Assembly: GCF_022788655.1 (NCBI RefSeq)
Contig: NZ_CP084952.1
Span: 74,501-138,500 of the forward strand
Length of the DNA stretch: 64,000 bases
Direction: 5' to 3'
Source: Sulfitobacter indolifex
GTDB lineage: Bacteria > Pseudomonadota > Alphaproteobacteria > Rhodobacterales > Rhodobacteraceae
Positions 15,218-24,703 of the stretch are shown here, one piece after another. A program made the position numbers and the translations under genes. Numbering within the stretch: the stretch's first letter is position 1; every line of letters begins with the position of its first letter. Below the pieces are notes generated by a model that had not been told where the DNA came from, made no database searches, and worked only from the letters and a program-made list of their open reading frames with translations.

Positions 15218-16386
15218 TGAGCGACCCTTATATCGTGGGCTGGGCCCATACCGCTTTTGGCCGCAGTGATGCCCCGGACACGGAAGCATTGATGGCGGAG
15301 GTCACTGGTCCTGCGTTGACGCATGCAGGGGTCGCCGCTGAGGACGTCGACGGTATTTTCGTGGGCGTGTTCAACAATGGTTTTTCAGATCAGGATTTCC
15401 AAGGTGCCTTGGTCGGCATGGGCAATGACGCACTTTCGCGTGTGCCGGCCACCCGTTACGAAAATGCCTGTGCCACAGGCTCCGCAGCATTGCATGGGGC
15501 AATGGATTTTATCGCCAGCGGCCGGGGCAAAATTGCACTTGTGGTCGGCGCTGAGAAGATGACCGCCACACCGGGCGTGGAAGTGGGTGATATCTTGCTT
15601 GGCGCCTCTTACCGTCGCGAAGAGGCAGAGGTGCGCGGCGGCTTTGCGGGGCTCTTCGGCCAGATTGCCGGGAATTATTTCCAGCGTTATGGCGATCAGT
15701 CCGAAACACTGGCGATGATCGCTGCTAAAAACCACCATAATGGGATGCAAAACCCATTCGCGCATATGCAGCGGAACTTTGATGTCGCCTTTTGCAATAC
15801 GGTTTCAGAGAAGAACCCCCTGGTTGCTGGCCCATTGCGACGTACCGATTGTTCGCTGGTGTCGGATGGGGCCGCGGCGATCGTGCTAGCGGCGCCTGAA
15901 GTTGCGGCCGAGCTGCAGCGGGCAATCCGCTTTCGGGCGCGGAGCCACACCAACGAACCCCTGGCGCTGTCGCGCCGGGAGATCACGCGTTTTGATGGCG
16001 CGCGCAGGGCGTGGGAGCAGGCCTTCGCCGCCAGTGGCGTAGCGCTTGATGACCTGAGCTTGGTGGAAACGCATGACTGTTTCACTGTCGCGGAGCTCTT
16101 GGAATATGAGGCGATGGGGCTGACCGAGCCGGGTCAAGGTGCGCGCGCGATCCGCGAAGGCTGGACCGCTAAAGACGGGCGTCTGCCGGTGAACCCATCA
16201 GGGGGTCTGAAGTCTAAGGGACACCCCATCGGAGCGACTGGCGTTTCGATGCATGTCATGGCGGCGATGCAACTGATGGGCGAAGCAGGAGGTATGCAGG
16301 TTCCCGATGCTGAGCTCGCTGGCGTCTTTAATATGGGCGGGGCCGCTGTGGCATCTTATGCCTCGATCCTCGAACGGGTGGTCTAA
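15214..16386 (+). CDS. Thiolase family protein (acetyl-CoA acetyltransferase, SCP-x type)
   Basis: The 390-residue protein contains the nucleophilic Cys in YENACATGSAALHGAMD near residue 88 and the C-terminal NPSGGLKSKGHPIGATG with the catalytic His. THDCFTVAELLEYEAMGL is typical of SCP-x/lipid-transfer thiolases, which cleave or form branched acyl-CoAs rather than simple acetoacetyl-CoA. It is coupled to iclR and to the acyl-CoA ligase by 1-4 base overlaps, so it is likely to act in the degradation of the TRAP-imported acid. Confidence 0.9.
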   Translation: MMSDPYIVGWAHTAFGRSDAPDTEALMAEVTGPALTHAGVAAEDVDGIFVGVFNNGFSDQDFQGALVGMGNDALSRVPATRYENACATGSAALHGAMDFIASGRGKIALVVGAEKMTATPGVEVGDILLGASYRREEAEVRGGFAGLFGQIAGNYFQRYGDQSETLAMIAAKNHHNGMQNPFAHMQRNFDVAFCNTVSEKNPLVAGPLRRTDCSLVSDGAAAIVLAAPEVAAELQRAIRFRARSHTNEPLALSRREITRFDGARRAWEQAFAASGVALDDLSLVETHDCFTVAELLEYEAMGLTEPGQGARAIREGWTAKDGRLPVNPSGGLKSKGHPIGATGVSMHVMAAMQLMGEAGGMQVPDAELAGVFNMGGAAVASYASILERVV

Positions 16387-17951
16387 TGCAGCCTATCTCA
16401 ACCCGGGTCATGAACCTTTCGCAATTCTTGACCGATGCCGCGCGGCGACAGTCGGAAGACATCGGCCTTGTTTGGGGGGAGGCGACTTGGACCTGGTCTG
16501 AATTGGAGGCGCGCGCGACTGCTTTTGCTGCCGCCCTTCGGGACCGCTATGGAATGCGCAAAGGCGACCGGTTGCTGGTGCAATCTGCCAATTGCAATCA
16601 AATGTTTGAGGCCGCCTTTGCCTGCTGGAAACTTGGCTGTGTCTGGGTGCCTGCAAATTTTCGTCAAACCCCAGAAGATGTTGCTTGGTTTGCGGCCTCT
16701 TCTGGCGCGAAGGGATTGCTGGTGGGGGCTGAGTTTGCAGAGCATATCGCCGCCTGCGATGGTCTGGACTTCACCGTGCGTATCGGCGGTACAGGACATG
16801 ACGATTACGACGGGCTCGTCATGGAATTTGCGGCGGCAACAGTCACCCCAGCCCCCGTGGACCGCGACGATCCGGCATGGTTTTTCTTTACCTCTGGGAC
16901 GACCGGAAAACCAAAGGCCGCAGTGCTGACCCATGGCCAGCTGGCGTTCGTCGTGACCAACCATCTGTGTGATTTGATGCCAGGGACGGGCCCTCAAGAT
17001 GCCTCTATTGTGGTAGCACCGCTGTCACATGGCGCAGGGATCCACCAGCTGACGCAAGTGGCCCATGGGGTAAAAACCGTTCTTCCCGGGGGGACCAAAT
17101 TCGATCCCGCCGAGATCTGGCGCCTGGTTGCTAGATGGCGCATCACAAATGCATTCACTGTGCCTACGATCGTAAAGCTATTGGTCGAGCATCCTTCTGT
17201 GAAGGAACATGACCATTCCAGTCTGCGCTATGTGATATATGCGGGGGCCCCAATGTACCGCGCGGATCAAATCCGCGCACTCGAAGTGCTGGGGCCCGTC
17301 TTAGTGCAGTACTTTGGGCTGGGCGAGGTCACAGGCAATATCACCGTGTTGCCCCCCATCCATCATTCTGCGGATGATACCATCATGCGCATCGGCACTT
17401 GCGGCTTTGCCCGCACGGGGATGCAGGTGCAGGTCCAGGATGCTGAAGGACGTGAGGTGATGCCGGGTGAGACCGGGGAGGTCGCCGTTATTGGCCCGGC
17501 AGTATTTGCCGGGTACCACGACAATCCCCAGGCGAACGCCAAAGCGTTTCGAGATGGTTGGTTCCTGACCGGCGATCTTGGTCATATGGATGCGGAAGGG
17601 TTTTTGTATCTGACGGATCGTGCGTCAGACATGTATATCTCGGGAGGGTCCAACATCTATCCTCGTGAGATTGAGGAGAAGATCCTGCAGCATCCTGCCA
17701 TCAGCGAATGTGCCGTGCTGGGCATACCAGACGCGACCTGGGGCGAAGTCGGTATCGCTGTTTGCGTTGCACGAGGGGAAGCACCCGATCCCACGGCCTT
17801 TCTGGCGTGGCTGGCCCCATTGGTGCCGCGCTACAAGATGCCTAAAGCTGTCGTATTCTGGGAAGAGATGCCTAAGTCGGGCTATGGTAAGATCACCAAA
17901 AAGCTGATCCGGGCCGAGTTGACCGCGCGGGGGGAGATTGCGGATGTCTGA
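16386..17951 (+). CDS. AMP-forming acyl-CoA ligase
   Basis: A 521-residue ANL enzyme with the phosphate loop FFTSGTTGKPKAAVLTH near 170-190, a YFGLGEVTG segment, the GWFLTGDLGHMDAEGFLYL motif near 390 and the C-terminal PKSGYGKITKKLIR lysine. It would activate a carboxylic acid with ATP and CoA. The start overlaps the thiolase stop by one base (TAATG). Substrate unknown; the neighbours suggest a medium-chain or aromatic acid. Confidence 0.93.
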   Translation: MQPISTRVMNLSQFLTDAARRQSEDIGLVWGEATWTWSELEARATAFAAALRDRYGMRKGDRLLVQSANCNQMFEAAFACWKLGCVWVPANFRQTPEDVAWFAASSGAKGLLVGAEFAEHIAACDGLDFTVRIGGTGHDDYDGLVMEFAAATVTPAPVDRDDPAWFFFTSGTTGKPKAAVLTHGQLAFVVTNHLCDLMPGTGPQDASIVVAPLSHGAGIHQLTQVAHGVKTVLPGGTKFDPAEIWRLVARWRITNAFTVPTIVKLLVEHPSVKEHDHSSLRYVIYAGAPMYRADQIRALEVLGPVLVQYFGLGEVTGNITVLPPIHHSADDTIMRIGTCGFARTGMQVQVQDAEGREVMPGETGEVAVIGPAVFAGYHDNPQANAKAFRDGWFLTGDLGHMDAEGFLYLTDRASDMYISGGSNIYPREIEEKILQHPAISECAVLGIPDATWGEVGIAVCVARGEAPDPTAFLAWLAPLVPRYKMPKAVVFWEEMPKSGYGKITKKLIRAELTARGEIADV

Positions 17952-18750
17952 GGGGCGGACCTTGAACCATCCCGGTCCGGTTGCTGCAGATCGAATTATT
18001 GCAGTGTCCTGCAGTGCAGTACATCAGCGCGTCACGCTGAAGGCGGGATTTACGCTGTTGCAAGCGATGGTTGATGCCGTAGGAGAAGTTGGCGCCTGGT
18101 TTGACTTAGATAACGTGTCGGTGGAGAAGCTGACATTCGTGCGTCCTGCGCCCGCACCGGACGACCGCCATGTTGCGTGGTATAGCGCGCAGACGGTGCT
18201 GACATCTGCGACGATCAAAAGAGCGGGCTCACATCTGGGACGGCGGGACGGCGCAGCATTCGCCCACGTGCACGGTCTTTGGACTGACAGCAATGGAAGC
18301 CCTCATGCGGGACATTTGCTGGCCGAGGCCACGGTGCTATCGACGGATCACACCGTTGATGCCTGGGTATTGGAAGGTGCGATTTTTGACATGAAGGCCG
18401 ATGCGGAGACAGGCTTCACGCTATTTCATCCAGTCTCTATGGGGGCGGTTGAGCACCCTAACGCCACTCTTGCGACCATCCGACCCAATGAGTTGCTCGA
18501 GGAAGGTCTGGCAAAGTGCTCGGATGCAACCGGATTGCGTTTTCGGACCATCAAAGGTCTGGGCAGTCTGGTTGGCACTAAGTTGGAGGGTCAGCCGATC
18601 TTGGAAGACGACGCAACTGAAATTCTCCTAACGGGCGAAGCCGGGCGGGGCGGGATCTCTGTGGGATTTGCGGGTCCGCCAATCATTGGCAATCTGGCTT
18701 TGGGCGCGAACCGGGTGTGCGTGACCTTTGAAGTCCTCTTATTGTCCTAA
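17944..18750 (+). CDS. PPC/DUF296-domain protein
   Basis: ATG 17944 overlaps the ligase stop by 8 bases. The 268-residue protein has a repeated PPC (DUF296) character: one half with VTLKAGFTLLQAMVDAV and AAFAHVHGLWTDSNGSPHAG, then HLLAEATVLSTDH, which is the Gly-His-Leu strand of this fold, and a second half ending GGISVGFAGPP. PPC domains are small trimeric folds found in AT-hook proteins and in bacterial proteins of unclear function. As the last gene of a CoA operon it may bind or modify a pathway intermediate. Confidence 0.7.
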   Translation: MSEGRTLNHPGPVAADRIIAVSCSAVHQRVTLKAGFTLLQAMVDAVGEVGAWFDLDNVSVEKLTFVRPAPAPDDRHVAWYSAQTVLTSATIKRAGSHLGRRDGAAFAHVHGLWTDSNGSPHAGHLLAEATVLSTDHTVDAWVLEGAIFDMKADAETGFTLFHPVSMGAVEHPNATLATIRPNELLEEGLAKCSDATGLRFRTIKGLGSLVGTKLEGQPILEDDATEILLTGEAGRGGISVGFAGPPIIGNLALGANRVCVTFEVLLLS

Positions 18751-19220
18751 GAGTGCTTCGACTGCATCATTGTGACCCCGCACGACCACCAAATTCGGCG
18801 GTTTGCGCGAGAGAAGCGACTTAGATTTCTCATATAGGCCTTTCAACGGTAAGCATTCGGCGAAAAGGACACTCGATAAACGATCCCTCAGCCCAGCAGC
18901 CAGACGGCCCTCGGCAGAGTTTTACTTAGAAATTGACCCGCGAAATGCTTGAGAGAGATCTCGCGGAAATATATGATCAAAGCAACCGACTGAAACCAGG
19001 CTCCGGATGGGCAGTGGTCTGGCGGAGAGGTATCGTCAAATCGATGAAAGTGTATCTGGGCTGGCAATAGAGCGCGCCCCGTTGTTAATCTCTCAATCAA
19101 AGACAAGCTAGATTTTTTAGAGTTGATCATGCGCCATCTTGGGGTGCTCGGCACGCGCATCAAGCGCGAGGAAGATAGGAGGGCAGGCCACTTGGGTAAT
19201 GTCGGAACGAGGAACTTCCC
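18751..19220 (+). pseudogene. Decayed coding remnants upstream of the 19221 gene
   Basis: Two short, protein-like pieces are seen: a frame at 18945-19070 (MLERDLAEIYDQSNRLKPG onward, ending in TAG) and, in another frame, a piece over about 19050-19224 containing LSIKDKLDFLELIMRHLGVL. They read like the end of one gene broken by a frameshift. No family is recognised. The rest of the stretch holds nothing clear. Confidence 0.35.
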
Positions 19221-20273
19221 ATGAATCTGAAAGGTGTTGGCCGCGTCCATTTCGTGTGCCCGGATAATCAGCTCTGGCCCGAGCTTAAAACCATTCCTTT
19301 CGGCCCTATCACACCTGATCTTCTTCAACTGCGGTGCGTGGATGGTTTCGATTGCTGGATCAATCGGACATACTATGAACTGCGCTTGGCAGGATATGAT
19401 GTCACTGTTGGCCCGGCACTCGACCCAGCAGTTGTAAATGTCGCAGGCGTTCGGGACTTTGGTCGCCGCCAAAGAGACATTTCCTCTTTTGTGGTCATAC
19501 CGCGGCTTGATGCACATCAACCCCGACTGGCAAACTTCGTTATACATCAGAATGGTCTTCTGCCCTCTCAGCCAAACAACGCTCATGTCCCTCACTGGCC
19601 GCAGCCCAATTTAATCCCGCGTGATCCGAGCCGTGGCCACAGGGTCGAGCGTCTGGTCTTCAAGGGTCACATTTTCAATATGCATGAGAGCTTCAGATCG
19701 GAGGACTTCAAGGACAAGCTCGGAAGGATCGGGATGCATCTCGAGCTCGACACAGTTGACACGACAACTGACTGTCGCGCCAAGCAGCAGAATTGGGGCA
19801 ACTACCGTAATGCGGACGCGGTCCTCGCCGTGCGGAATCTGACCGTCGCGGACGCACACCACAAACCCGCATCAAAGTTAGTGAACGCTTGGTGGGCAGA
19901 GGTTCCGGCGCTTCTAGGTCCGGAGCCTGCATTCAAGGAGTTACGGCAGAGCGATCTGGACTATATGGAGGTGCGAACTCCTGAAGATGTTCTCAGGACC
20001 CTGTCGGTTCTCAAGGGTGATCCTGCCCTTTATTTTGGAATGGTGGAGAATGGGAAGGCCCGGCGGGGTGAATTCTCCTCAGCCGCCATATTAAAGAGCT
20101 GGATCGCATTGTTTGAAGGTCCGATTGCCGAAGCATTCGAACTATGGCGCAAGACGCCATACCACGCCAAGCTGACCCAATACGGGCTTTCTCTCGTTCA
20201 GGAGCCTCTCAGCAAGGCCAGCTATAATCGTAGCATTTTTCACGGACACAGGCTGCTAGATAGTAGCCACTGA
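19221..20273 (+). CDS. Unknown protein, possibly glycosyltransferase-like
   Basis: ATG 19221 has GAGGAAC upstream. The 350-residue protein begins MNLKGVGRVHFVCPDNQLWP. A central HVPHWPQPNLIPRDPSRGHR and VFKGHIFNMHESFRSEDF recall the donor-binding half of some GT-B surface-glycan enzymes. The segment ASKLVNAWWAEVPALLGPEPAF with a following DYMEVRTPEDVL also resembles the nucleotide-sugar pocket of GT-B proteins. This is an impression only, and no family motif is certain. It stands alone between broken genes and the histidine kinase. Confidence 0.6.
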   Translation: MNLKGVGRVHFVCPDNQLWPELKTIPFGPITPDLLQLRCVDGFDCWINRTYYELRLAGYDVTVGPALDPAVVNVAGVRDFGRRQRDISSFVVIPRLDAHQPRLANFVIHQNGLLPSQPNNAHVPHWPQPNLIPRDPSRGHRVERLVFKGHIFNMHESFRSEDFKDKLGRIGMHLELDTVDTTTDCRAKQQNWGNYRNADAVLAVRNLTVADAHHKPASKLVNAWWAEVPALLGPEPAFKELRQSDLDYMEVRTPEDVLRTLSVLKGDPALYFGMVENGKARRGEFSSAAILKSWIALFEGPIAEAFELWRKTPYHAKLTQYGLSLVQEPLSKASYNRSIFHGHRLLDSSH

Positions 20274-20419
20274 TATCGTTTACCGCGAAGAACCACTTTT
20301 CAAATTTACAGGATGAAACCTTCATACCGCGGTTCCATTCGATCCCGAAATTTACCTTTCAAAGCGACCGTTGTCTTATAGAGCTGACTCAGGGCGGCCG
20401 CACGCATCGCTGTCTCAAG

Positions 20420-21946
20420 CTATGCCACAGGGAACTCCAAAGAAAAGATCGTCCCGCCGTCGAACGCATAGCTGTAGGTGCCTTGCAACTGCAGGGCCAT
20501 GCCCTGGATGATTTTGGTGCCCATCCCGAGGGGGCGTGTTTTTGGGTCAAACCCCGGGCCGTTGTCGACGATGACGAGGTTGGCCCTGTTGTTGCCGAGA
20601 AGCTTGAGGCGGATACGGATCTCTGCAGTGTCTCTGTCTGATCCCGCATACTTCAGCGAGTTGGTGACAACTTCATTGATCAGCATCGCCAGCGATGTGG
20701 CCTGCTCATGGCTGATTGAGATCCGGTCGATATCAAGGCTTAGGTGTTCTGACGCGCCATGGGCTTTGAAGATGTTTTCCGTCATCGAGGCGATGAAGGC
20801 GGGCGCATCCAGAGCGGCGTATTTGTCGTGGTTGTACATATGCTCATGGACGGTGGACATGGCCGCAAGGCGCAGTTTGAAGTTGGTCTCCACGGTTTTG
20901 GGAAGCTTGTGCATGGCGACCAGCGCCTGCATCGATTGCATGTTGTTTTTGACCCGGTGGTGGATTTCACGAAACAGCATTGTATTTGCCTCAAGCGCTG
21001 TCTCAAGGGCCTCATTTTTTTGAGCCTCCCGCCTGAGAAGCCGGATGATCCAGATGGCACATGCCGCGAGGGCCAGGATGGTGGGAATGACAATCGCCAA
21101 GAATACCTGAACACGCCGCCAGAAGCGCGCCATCGTTTCGTCATAGCGCCCTGAGGCGATGGCGATGAGCGCGCTGTCTGGGAGGGTTTGGTAGCCTACA
21201 AATCTTTTCTCTCCGTCTATGGGAGACGTGCTGATATAGGCCCCCGCATCCGCGTTGGGTAAATGGTCTTTGAAGATCACATGTTGGCTCAAATCCAGGG
21301 GGCCGTCGACGGGGGGGTAGCGGGCCACCAGCATGCCATCTGCGCGCAAGATCGCTAAGGCCGCGCCTTGTCCCAGGCCGAGAGACGCCAGCAGCTCTCC
21401 CAGAAGGGCGGCATCAAAGGAAATGATCGCGACACCTACAAAAGCCCCCTCCCGCTCAAGGCGTTGGCTGAACGTGAAGATCGGGCTGCCGTCAATGCGG
21501 CTGGTAAGAAGCGAAGAGGTGAAGAACTGCTGCCCACCGGCTGGGACAGCAAAATACTCTCTGTCGCGAATGTCGATATTGGGAGCATTGGGGTCCGTGG
21601 TGTAGAGGGTTTGCCCCTCGGCGGTCACGATATAGGCTTTGGCGCTGTCGGGCAGCCCCTCAAGCGCGTCCTTGATGCTCACTAAGGTCGCAGATTGGCT
21701 GGACTGAACATCGGATCCCAAGGCAAAATCCATGCGGCGCAGCGCTTGGCGGGCCACTTCGACAATCCAGCCGGTGTTGATCTTGACCGCCTTGGCCGCG
21801 GCTGCCGCAGAGCTTTCGGCCCGATCTTCCGCCGAGCTGTGCCCGTGATAGACAAGCGCGCCCACAATGCTGGAATAGACAAGAAAGGTCGCGACAATAA
21901 ATATGGTCGCGACGCGCACTGAACCCGCAATCGTCTTGGTCACCAT
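20420..21946 (-). CDS. Membrane sensor histidine kinase, HWE/HisKA_2 type
   Basis: About 508 residues from ATG 21946. A first membrane helix (RVATIFIVATFLVYSSIVGALV) is followed by a periplasmic dCache-like sensor (IDIRDREYFAVPAGG, DGSPIFTFSQRL) and a second helix near 295 (VFLAIVIPTILALAACAIWII). Then comes the phospho-acceptor EIHHRVKNNMQSMQALV and the ATPase boxes INEVVTNSLKYA and VIVDNGPGFDP with GMGTKIIQGM. HWE kinases often phosphorylate single-domain regulators. Response regulators at 23019 and 25633 are candidate partners. Confidence 0.92.
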   Translation of the reverse strand: MVTKTIAGSVRVATIFIVATFLVYSSIVGALVYHGHSSAEDRAESSAAAAAKAVKINTGWIVEVARQALRRMDFALGSDVQSSQSATLVSIKDALEGLPDSAKAYIVTAEGQTLYTTDPNAPNIDIRDREYFAVPAGGQQFFTSSLLTSRIDGSPIFTFSQRLEREGAFVGVAIISFDAALLGELLASLGLGQGAALAILRADGMLVARYPPVDGPLDLSQHVIFKDHLPNADAGAYISTSPIDGEKRFVGYQTLPDSALIAIASGRYDETMARFWRRVQVFLAIVIPTILALAACAIWIIRLLRREAQKNEALETALEANTMLFREIHHRVKNNMQSMQALVAMHKLPKTVETNFKLRLAAMSTVHEHMYNHDKYAALDAPAFIASMTENIFKAHGASEHLSLDIDRISISHEQATSLAMLINEVVTNSLKYAGSDRDTAEIRIRLKLLGNNRANLVIVDNGPGFDPKTRPLGMGTKIIQGMALQLQGTYSYAFDGGTIFSLEFPVA

Positions 21947-22177
21947 GAAGACTTTCCCTCTGCAGCTGCCGAACCGAAAGACATGACGCTCCGGCAACGG
22001 ACTGCACTTAGAGGGTTTCTACCGGAAGTCTATGAGAGGAGCTTGCGGGTTCTTCTTCCGGGGGCTCAAAAAAACATGGGGAAAGAGGAGCCTGACAGAG
22101 GGGCGCTGTCGCCCGGGGGTGCAAAACAACCTTCGCTGACCTCTAAGAGGGGGCGCCGAGCAAAGAACATCCTCTGG

Positions 22178-22630
22178 TCAGTTGCATTCCGTGCTGGCCA
22201 TCGTTTCGTCCGGCATTTGCGTGTTGCAGTATAGGCCTGCATCAAGATCGGTATCGATCAGGACGGCGTCTTCGAAGACGGCTGCTTTCAAAATCGCGTT
22301 TGCAAAGGAGACGTTGATGAACGTGGCCCCTGTGAAGCTGGCCCCGGTCAGGTCAGCCGCATCAAAAGAAACATTTTCAAAGGTGGCATGGTCGAACAAC
22401 GACAGGTTCAACCCAGCCCCCGTAAAGTTCACATTTCGCAGGTGAGAAGACGTCAGATTGACGCCGGTGAGTTTCCGGCCCGTGAGGTCCAACTTCTCGA
22501 AGGCACAGCCAGGGCATTTTCCGAGCATGCGCAATTGTTTACTTTGGCCCTCTTCCTGGCCAATTGCGGGGGCGGCGAGGCAGAAGAAAAGGGCCATAAT
22601 GCTGGACCCTGTGTGGGCATAGCGGGTCAT
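22178..22630 (-). CDS. Secreted pentapeptide-repeat protein
   Basis: The 150-residue protein has a signal peptide (SSIMALFFCLAAPAIGQ) and a CPGC pair (GKCPGCAFEKLDLTG). About ten pentapeptide repeats of the A(D/N)LxX type follow (LTGVNLTSSHLRNVNFTGAG and so on), which form a right-handed quadrilateral helix. Such short periplasmic versions are common in Rhodobacterales and have no assigned role. The start at ATG 22630 is the best signal-peptide start; ATG 22669 is also open. Confidence 0.85.
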   Translation of the reverse strand: MTRYAHTGSSIMALFFCLAAPAIGQEEGQSKQLRMLGKCPGCAFEKLDLTGRKLTGVNLTSSHLRNVNFTGAGLNLSLFDHATFENVSFDAADLTGASFTGATFINVSFANAILKAAVFEDAVLIDTDLDAGLYCNTQMPDETMASTECN

Positions 22631-23018
22631 AAAATTATCCAAAGCTGCGGCATGAGAAGAGGAGCGCATTCAACGTCGGCACGGTCGGGTGTGACCCATT
22701 GGGTGTCGTCGACCTGGCCTTGCATTTATTTGCTCCTCGCTGATTGCCAGCAGGTGGGGCTCTGCGCGGTGAATTGAAAGATGAGCGGCTCTCTTTTCTC
22801 CTGGGCGGGCACATTTTTTGTATGGGGCATGGGAAGGTGTAAACCGCCCAGGTGCAGCAAAGTTTTTGCGGCTTTGTCTGCCCCTCGGGGCATGCGATGC
22901 GCAGACGGCCGCTGGCAAGGGGCAGCGGTGCGTCTGCAACATCACGGATTTAGTTGCTGAATGCTGGAACTGAACGGCTTTTGCACGGTTGAGGCTTACC
23001 AGCTGAACAGGTGTGAGA
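22631..23018. other. Intergenic, no confident gene
   Basis: Only poor frames are present. It is the divergent promoter region of the pentapeptide gene and the response regulator; no clear -10/-35 pair was identified. Confidence 0.4.
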
Positions 23019-23399
23019 ATGAATTCAAAAGTCGTTTTATTAGTTGAAGATGAGGCGCTCATTCTCATGGACATCGAAGCGGCCCTTGTTGACGAGGGGT
23101 TTGACGTGGTCACGGCGATCAACGGTGCCAAAGCCATTGAGGTTTTTGAGGCTGACCCCGCGCGGGTTGACGCTGTTGTGACAGACATAAATCTCGGCAA
23201 GGGGCCGAACGGGTGGGAACTCGTACGCCACATCCGGGCGCACCAATCTGAGATGCCGATCGTCTATATGAGTGGGGACAGCGCTCATGAATGGAGCGCC
23301 AAGGGTGTCCCCGAAAGTGTTCTGATTCCAAAGCCCTTCGTGCATGCTCAGATTATCACGGCACTCTCAACACTGATGAACCATTCGGCCCAAGTCTGA
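23019..23399 (+). CDS. Single-domain response regulator
   Basis: The 126-residue protein is a stand-alone receiver: acidic pair in LLVEDEALILMDIEAAL, phospho-acceptor Asp in VVTDINLGKGPNGWEL near residue 55, Ser/Thr in YMSGD and Lys in IPKPFVH near 108. No output domain is present. Such proteins are typical partners of HWE kinases, so phosphotransfer from the kinase at 20420-21946 is a reasonable guess. ATG 23019 is used; GTG 23013 lies in frame. Confidence 0.92.
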   Translation: MNSKVVLLVEDEALILMDIEAALVDEGFDVVTAINGAKAIEVFEADPARVDAVVTDINLGKGPNGWELVRHIRAHQSEMPIVYMSGDSAHEWSAKGVPESVLIPKPFVHAQIITALSTLMNHSAQV

Positions 23400-23591
23400 G
23401 AAACGTAAAGAAGGATGGCAGGTCAAGCGGACTGCGCTTAGGTCTGTCCTCTTAAATGCTTTGGGGTGTGCGGTGTCTGAGGTGAAGCGGAGCGCGCGCT
23501 CCATTACGCTTTTGTTTCAAGGAATTTCTGCAGTTTACTGTAATTCAGGGGCGCCATAGAAAGGGGCATAATCTTGCCGCGGGGGAGCCTT

Positions 23592-23759
23592 ATGATCCGA
23601 ACCATCTTAGTTAGTGATTACATTCAAGTTCAGGGCGCGTTCGTGCGTGCTTCGGACGATGGAAACATCGTTGTTTGCACTGGAGAGGGTAAGTTTGAAG
23701 GGCGTCCCATCGGGCAACCCGCCAAGCCGTCTTCACATGTAGTGCTTGCAGTCTCCTAG
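23592..23759 (+). CDS. Small hypothetical protein
   Basis: ATG 23592 lies 5-6 bases after GGGGGAG. The 55-residue product MIRTILVSDYIQVQGAFVRA has two short beta-strands and a basic middle; it looks like a conserved small protein of this bacterial group, although no name is known to me. Its 3' end overlaps, tail to tail, a lipoprotein gene on the other strand. Confidence 0.6.
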   Translation: MIRTILVSDYIQVQGAFVRASDDGNIVVCTGEGKFEGRPIGQPAKPSSHVVLAVS

Positions 23760-23885
23760 CACCCCAATGTGGCCGCAAGGCCGCATTTCACCGGTCTGGG
23801 GATCGCGGATCAACGGGAGTTCGCCTTTTTCGTAAGAAGCGCAAGCGGAGAGGAGCAGGGCTGATATCACGATGAAAAGTTTCAT
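23733..23885 (-). CDS. Small lipoprotein, convergent overlap
   Basis: ATG 23885 (AGGAGC upstream) encodes 50 residues: MKLFIVISALLLSAC, a lipoprotein signal with lipobox LSAC, then ASYEKGELPLIRDPQTG, EMRPCGHIGVL and a Cys-containing tail. Two extra Cys residues may form a disulfide. It overlaps the plus-strand gene ending at 23759 by 27 bases. Confidence 0.7.
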   Translation of the reverse strand: MKLFIVISALLLSACASYEKGELPLIRDPQTGEMRPCGHIGVLGDCKHYM

Positions 23886-24190
23886 AGGGCATAGCTCCTG
23901 AGGCTTTTGGTCTGTTGTACGATCGGCTAGCAGACCGCTTCTCTATATGAATTTATCCTTCGAACATTCAATAAAATTTTCACCCCTATGATTGCGAGGG
24001 GAAGGCCACTTCGAACAGATACCTCTGCAACATGAAGCTCTGCTTGCCTACCCACAGCCCTGTCAGTGGAAGGTTTGCCGAAGCGCTGGCAAAGAGCCCA
24101 CGCCTACCGCCTCGGGCGCAATGGTTTTGCGCGGACCCCACCCGCGGCGGGCATAGCGGCTGACCTGGCCGCAGCGGAAGGAACAATATC
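23886..24190. other. Intergenic, no confident gene
   Basis: An AT-rich part (23930-23985) is probably promoter sequence for the lipoprotein. Frames covering 23986-24190 on the minus strand have poor composition. Confidence 0.35.
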
Positions 24191-24385
24191 GTGCCAAAGC
24201 GTGGTGCTATGAGCCAAGGAGGCGCGCCGTTGGATCCTGAAGCGCTGTCTGAGGTGCTAGGGTGTTTGGAGGATATGAAGGTAGGCGTTATCTCTTGCAG
24301 TCCTCGCCTTGCAGAGAGCATCATGTCAGATGCGGCCTTGGTCATCCGGGCTCTTGCAGAGAGAGCAGGGATCAAAATTGGATAG
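24191..24385 (+). CDS. Small hypothetical protein
   Basis: GTG 24191 is preceded by GGAAGG at good distance; ATG 24209 is an alternative. The 64-residue product is mostly helical: DPEALSEVLGCLEDMKVG and MSDAALVIRALAERAGIKIG. No family is recognised. Confidence 0.45.
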   Translation: MPKRGAMSQGGAPLDPEALSEVLGCLEDMKVGVISCSPRLAESIMSDAALVIRALAERAGIKIG

Positions 24386-24526
24386 AGGCGCGTAGGGAAT
24401 AATCGTTTGGCGGGCAACCATTGGGGGTATTGGCTCTGCTTTCTGCCGTGGGTTTTAACAATTGCTACGAAGAAGCTGCCTATATCGCAGGCATTGCAGC
24501 GCTCGTTTAGATCAGGGGAAACGGGA

Positions 24527-24694
24527 ATGGCGAGGATTACCTGGAAGGAGCCGGACCGGAGGCGGGGGGCGAAGTCTTGGCTGCTCCGGCCGATTTGCTG
24601 GCTTATGGGGCATGGATATTATCAGGCGGATGGTGAGAGCTGGGCAGAAGCCACGCTGGAATGCCCGAGATGCGGGTTAGAGCATCCAAGGTAG
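24527..24694 (+). CDS. Small zinc-ribbon-like protein
   Basis: ATG 24527 follows GGGGAAACGGGA. The 55-residue product is basic at the N-terminus (MARITWKEPDRRRGAKSW), then has MGHGYYQADGE and a C-terminal CPRCG. One His plus two Cys could form a partial zinc site. It resembles the small frame at 31872-31994 in layout. No family is known. Confidence 0.5.
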   Translation: MARITWKEPDRRRGAKSWLLRPICWLMGHGYYQADGESWAEATLECPRCGLEHPR

Positions 24695-24703
24695 GAGATT
24701 TAC

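Noticed and set aside
18888..19595. Minus-strand frame of 235 codons
   Set aside because: It overlaps the 19221 gene and the remnants, with poor composition and no ribosome site.
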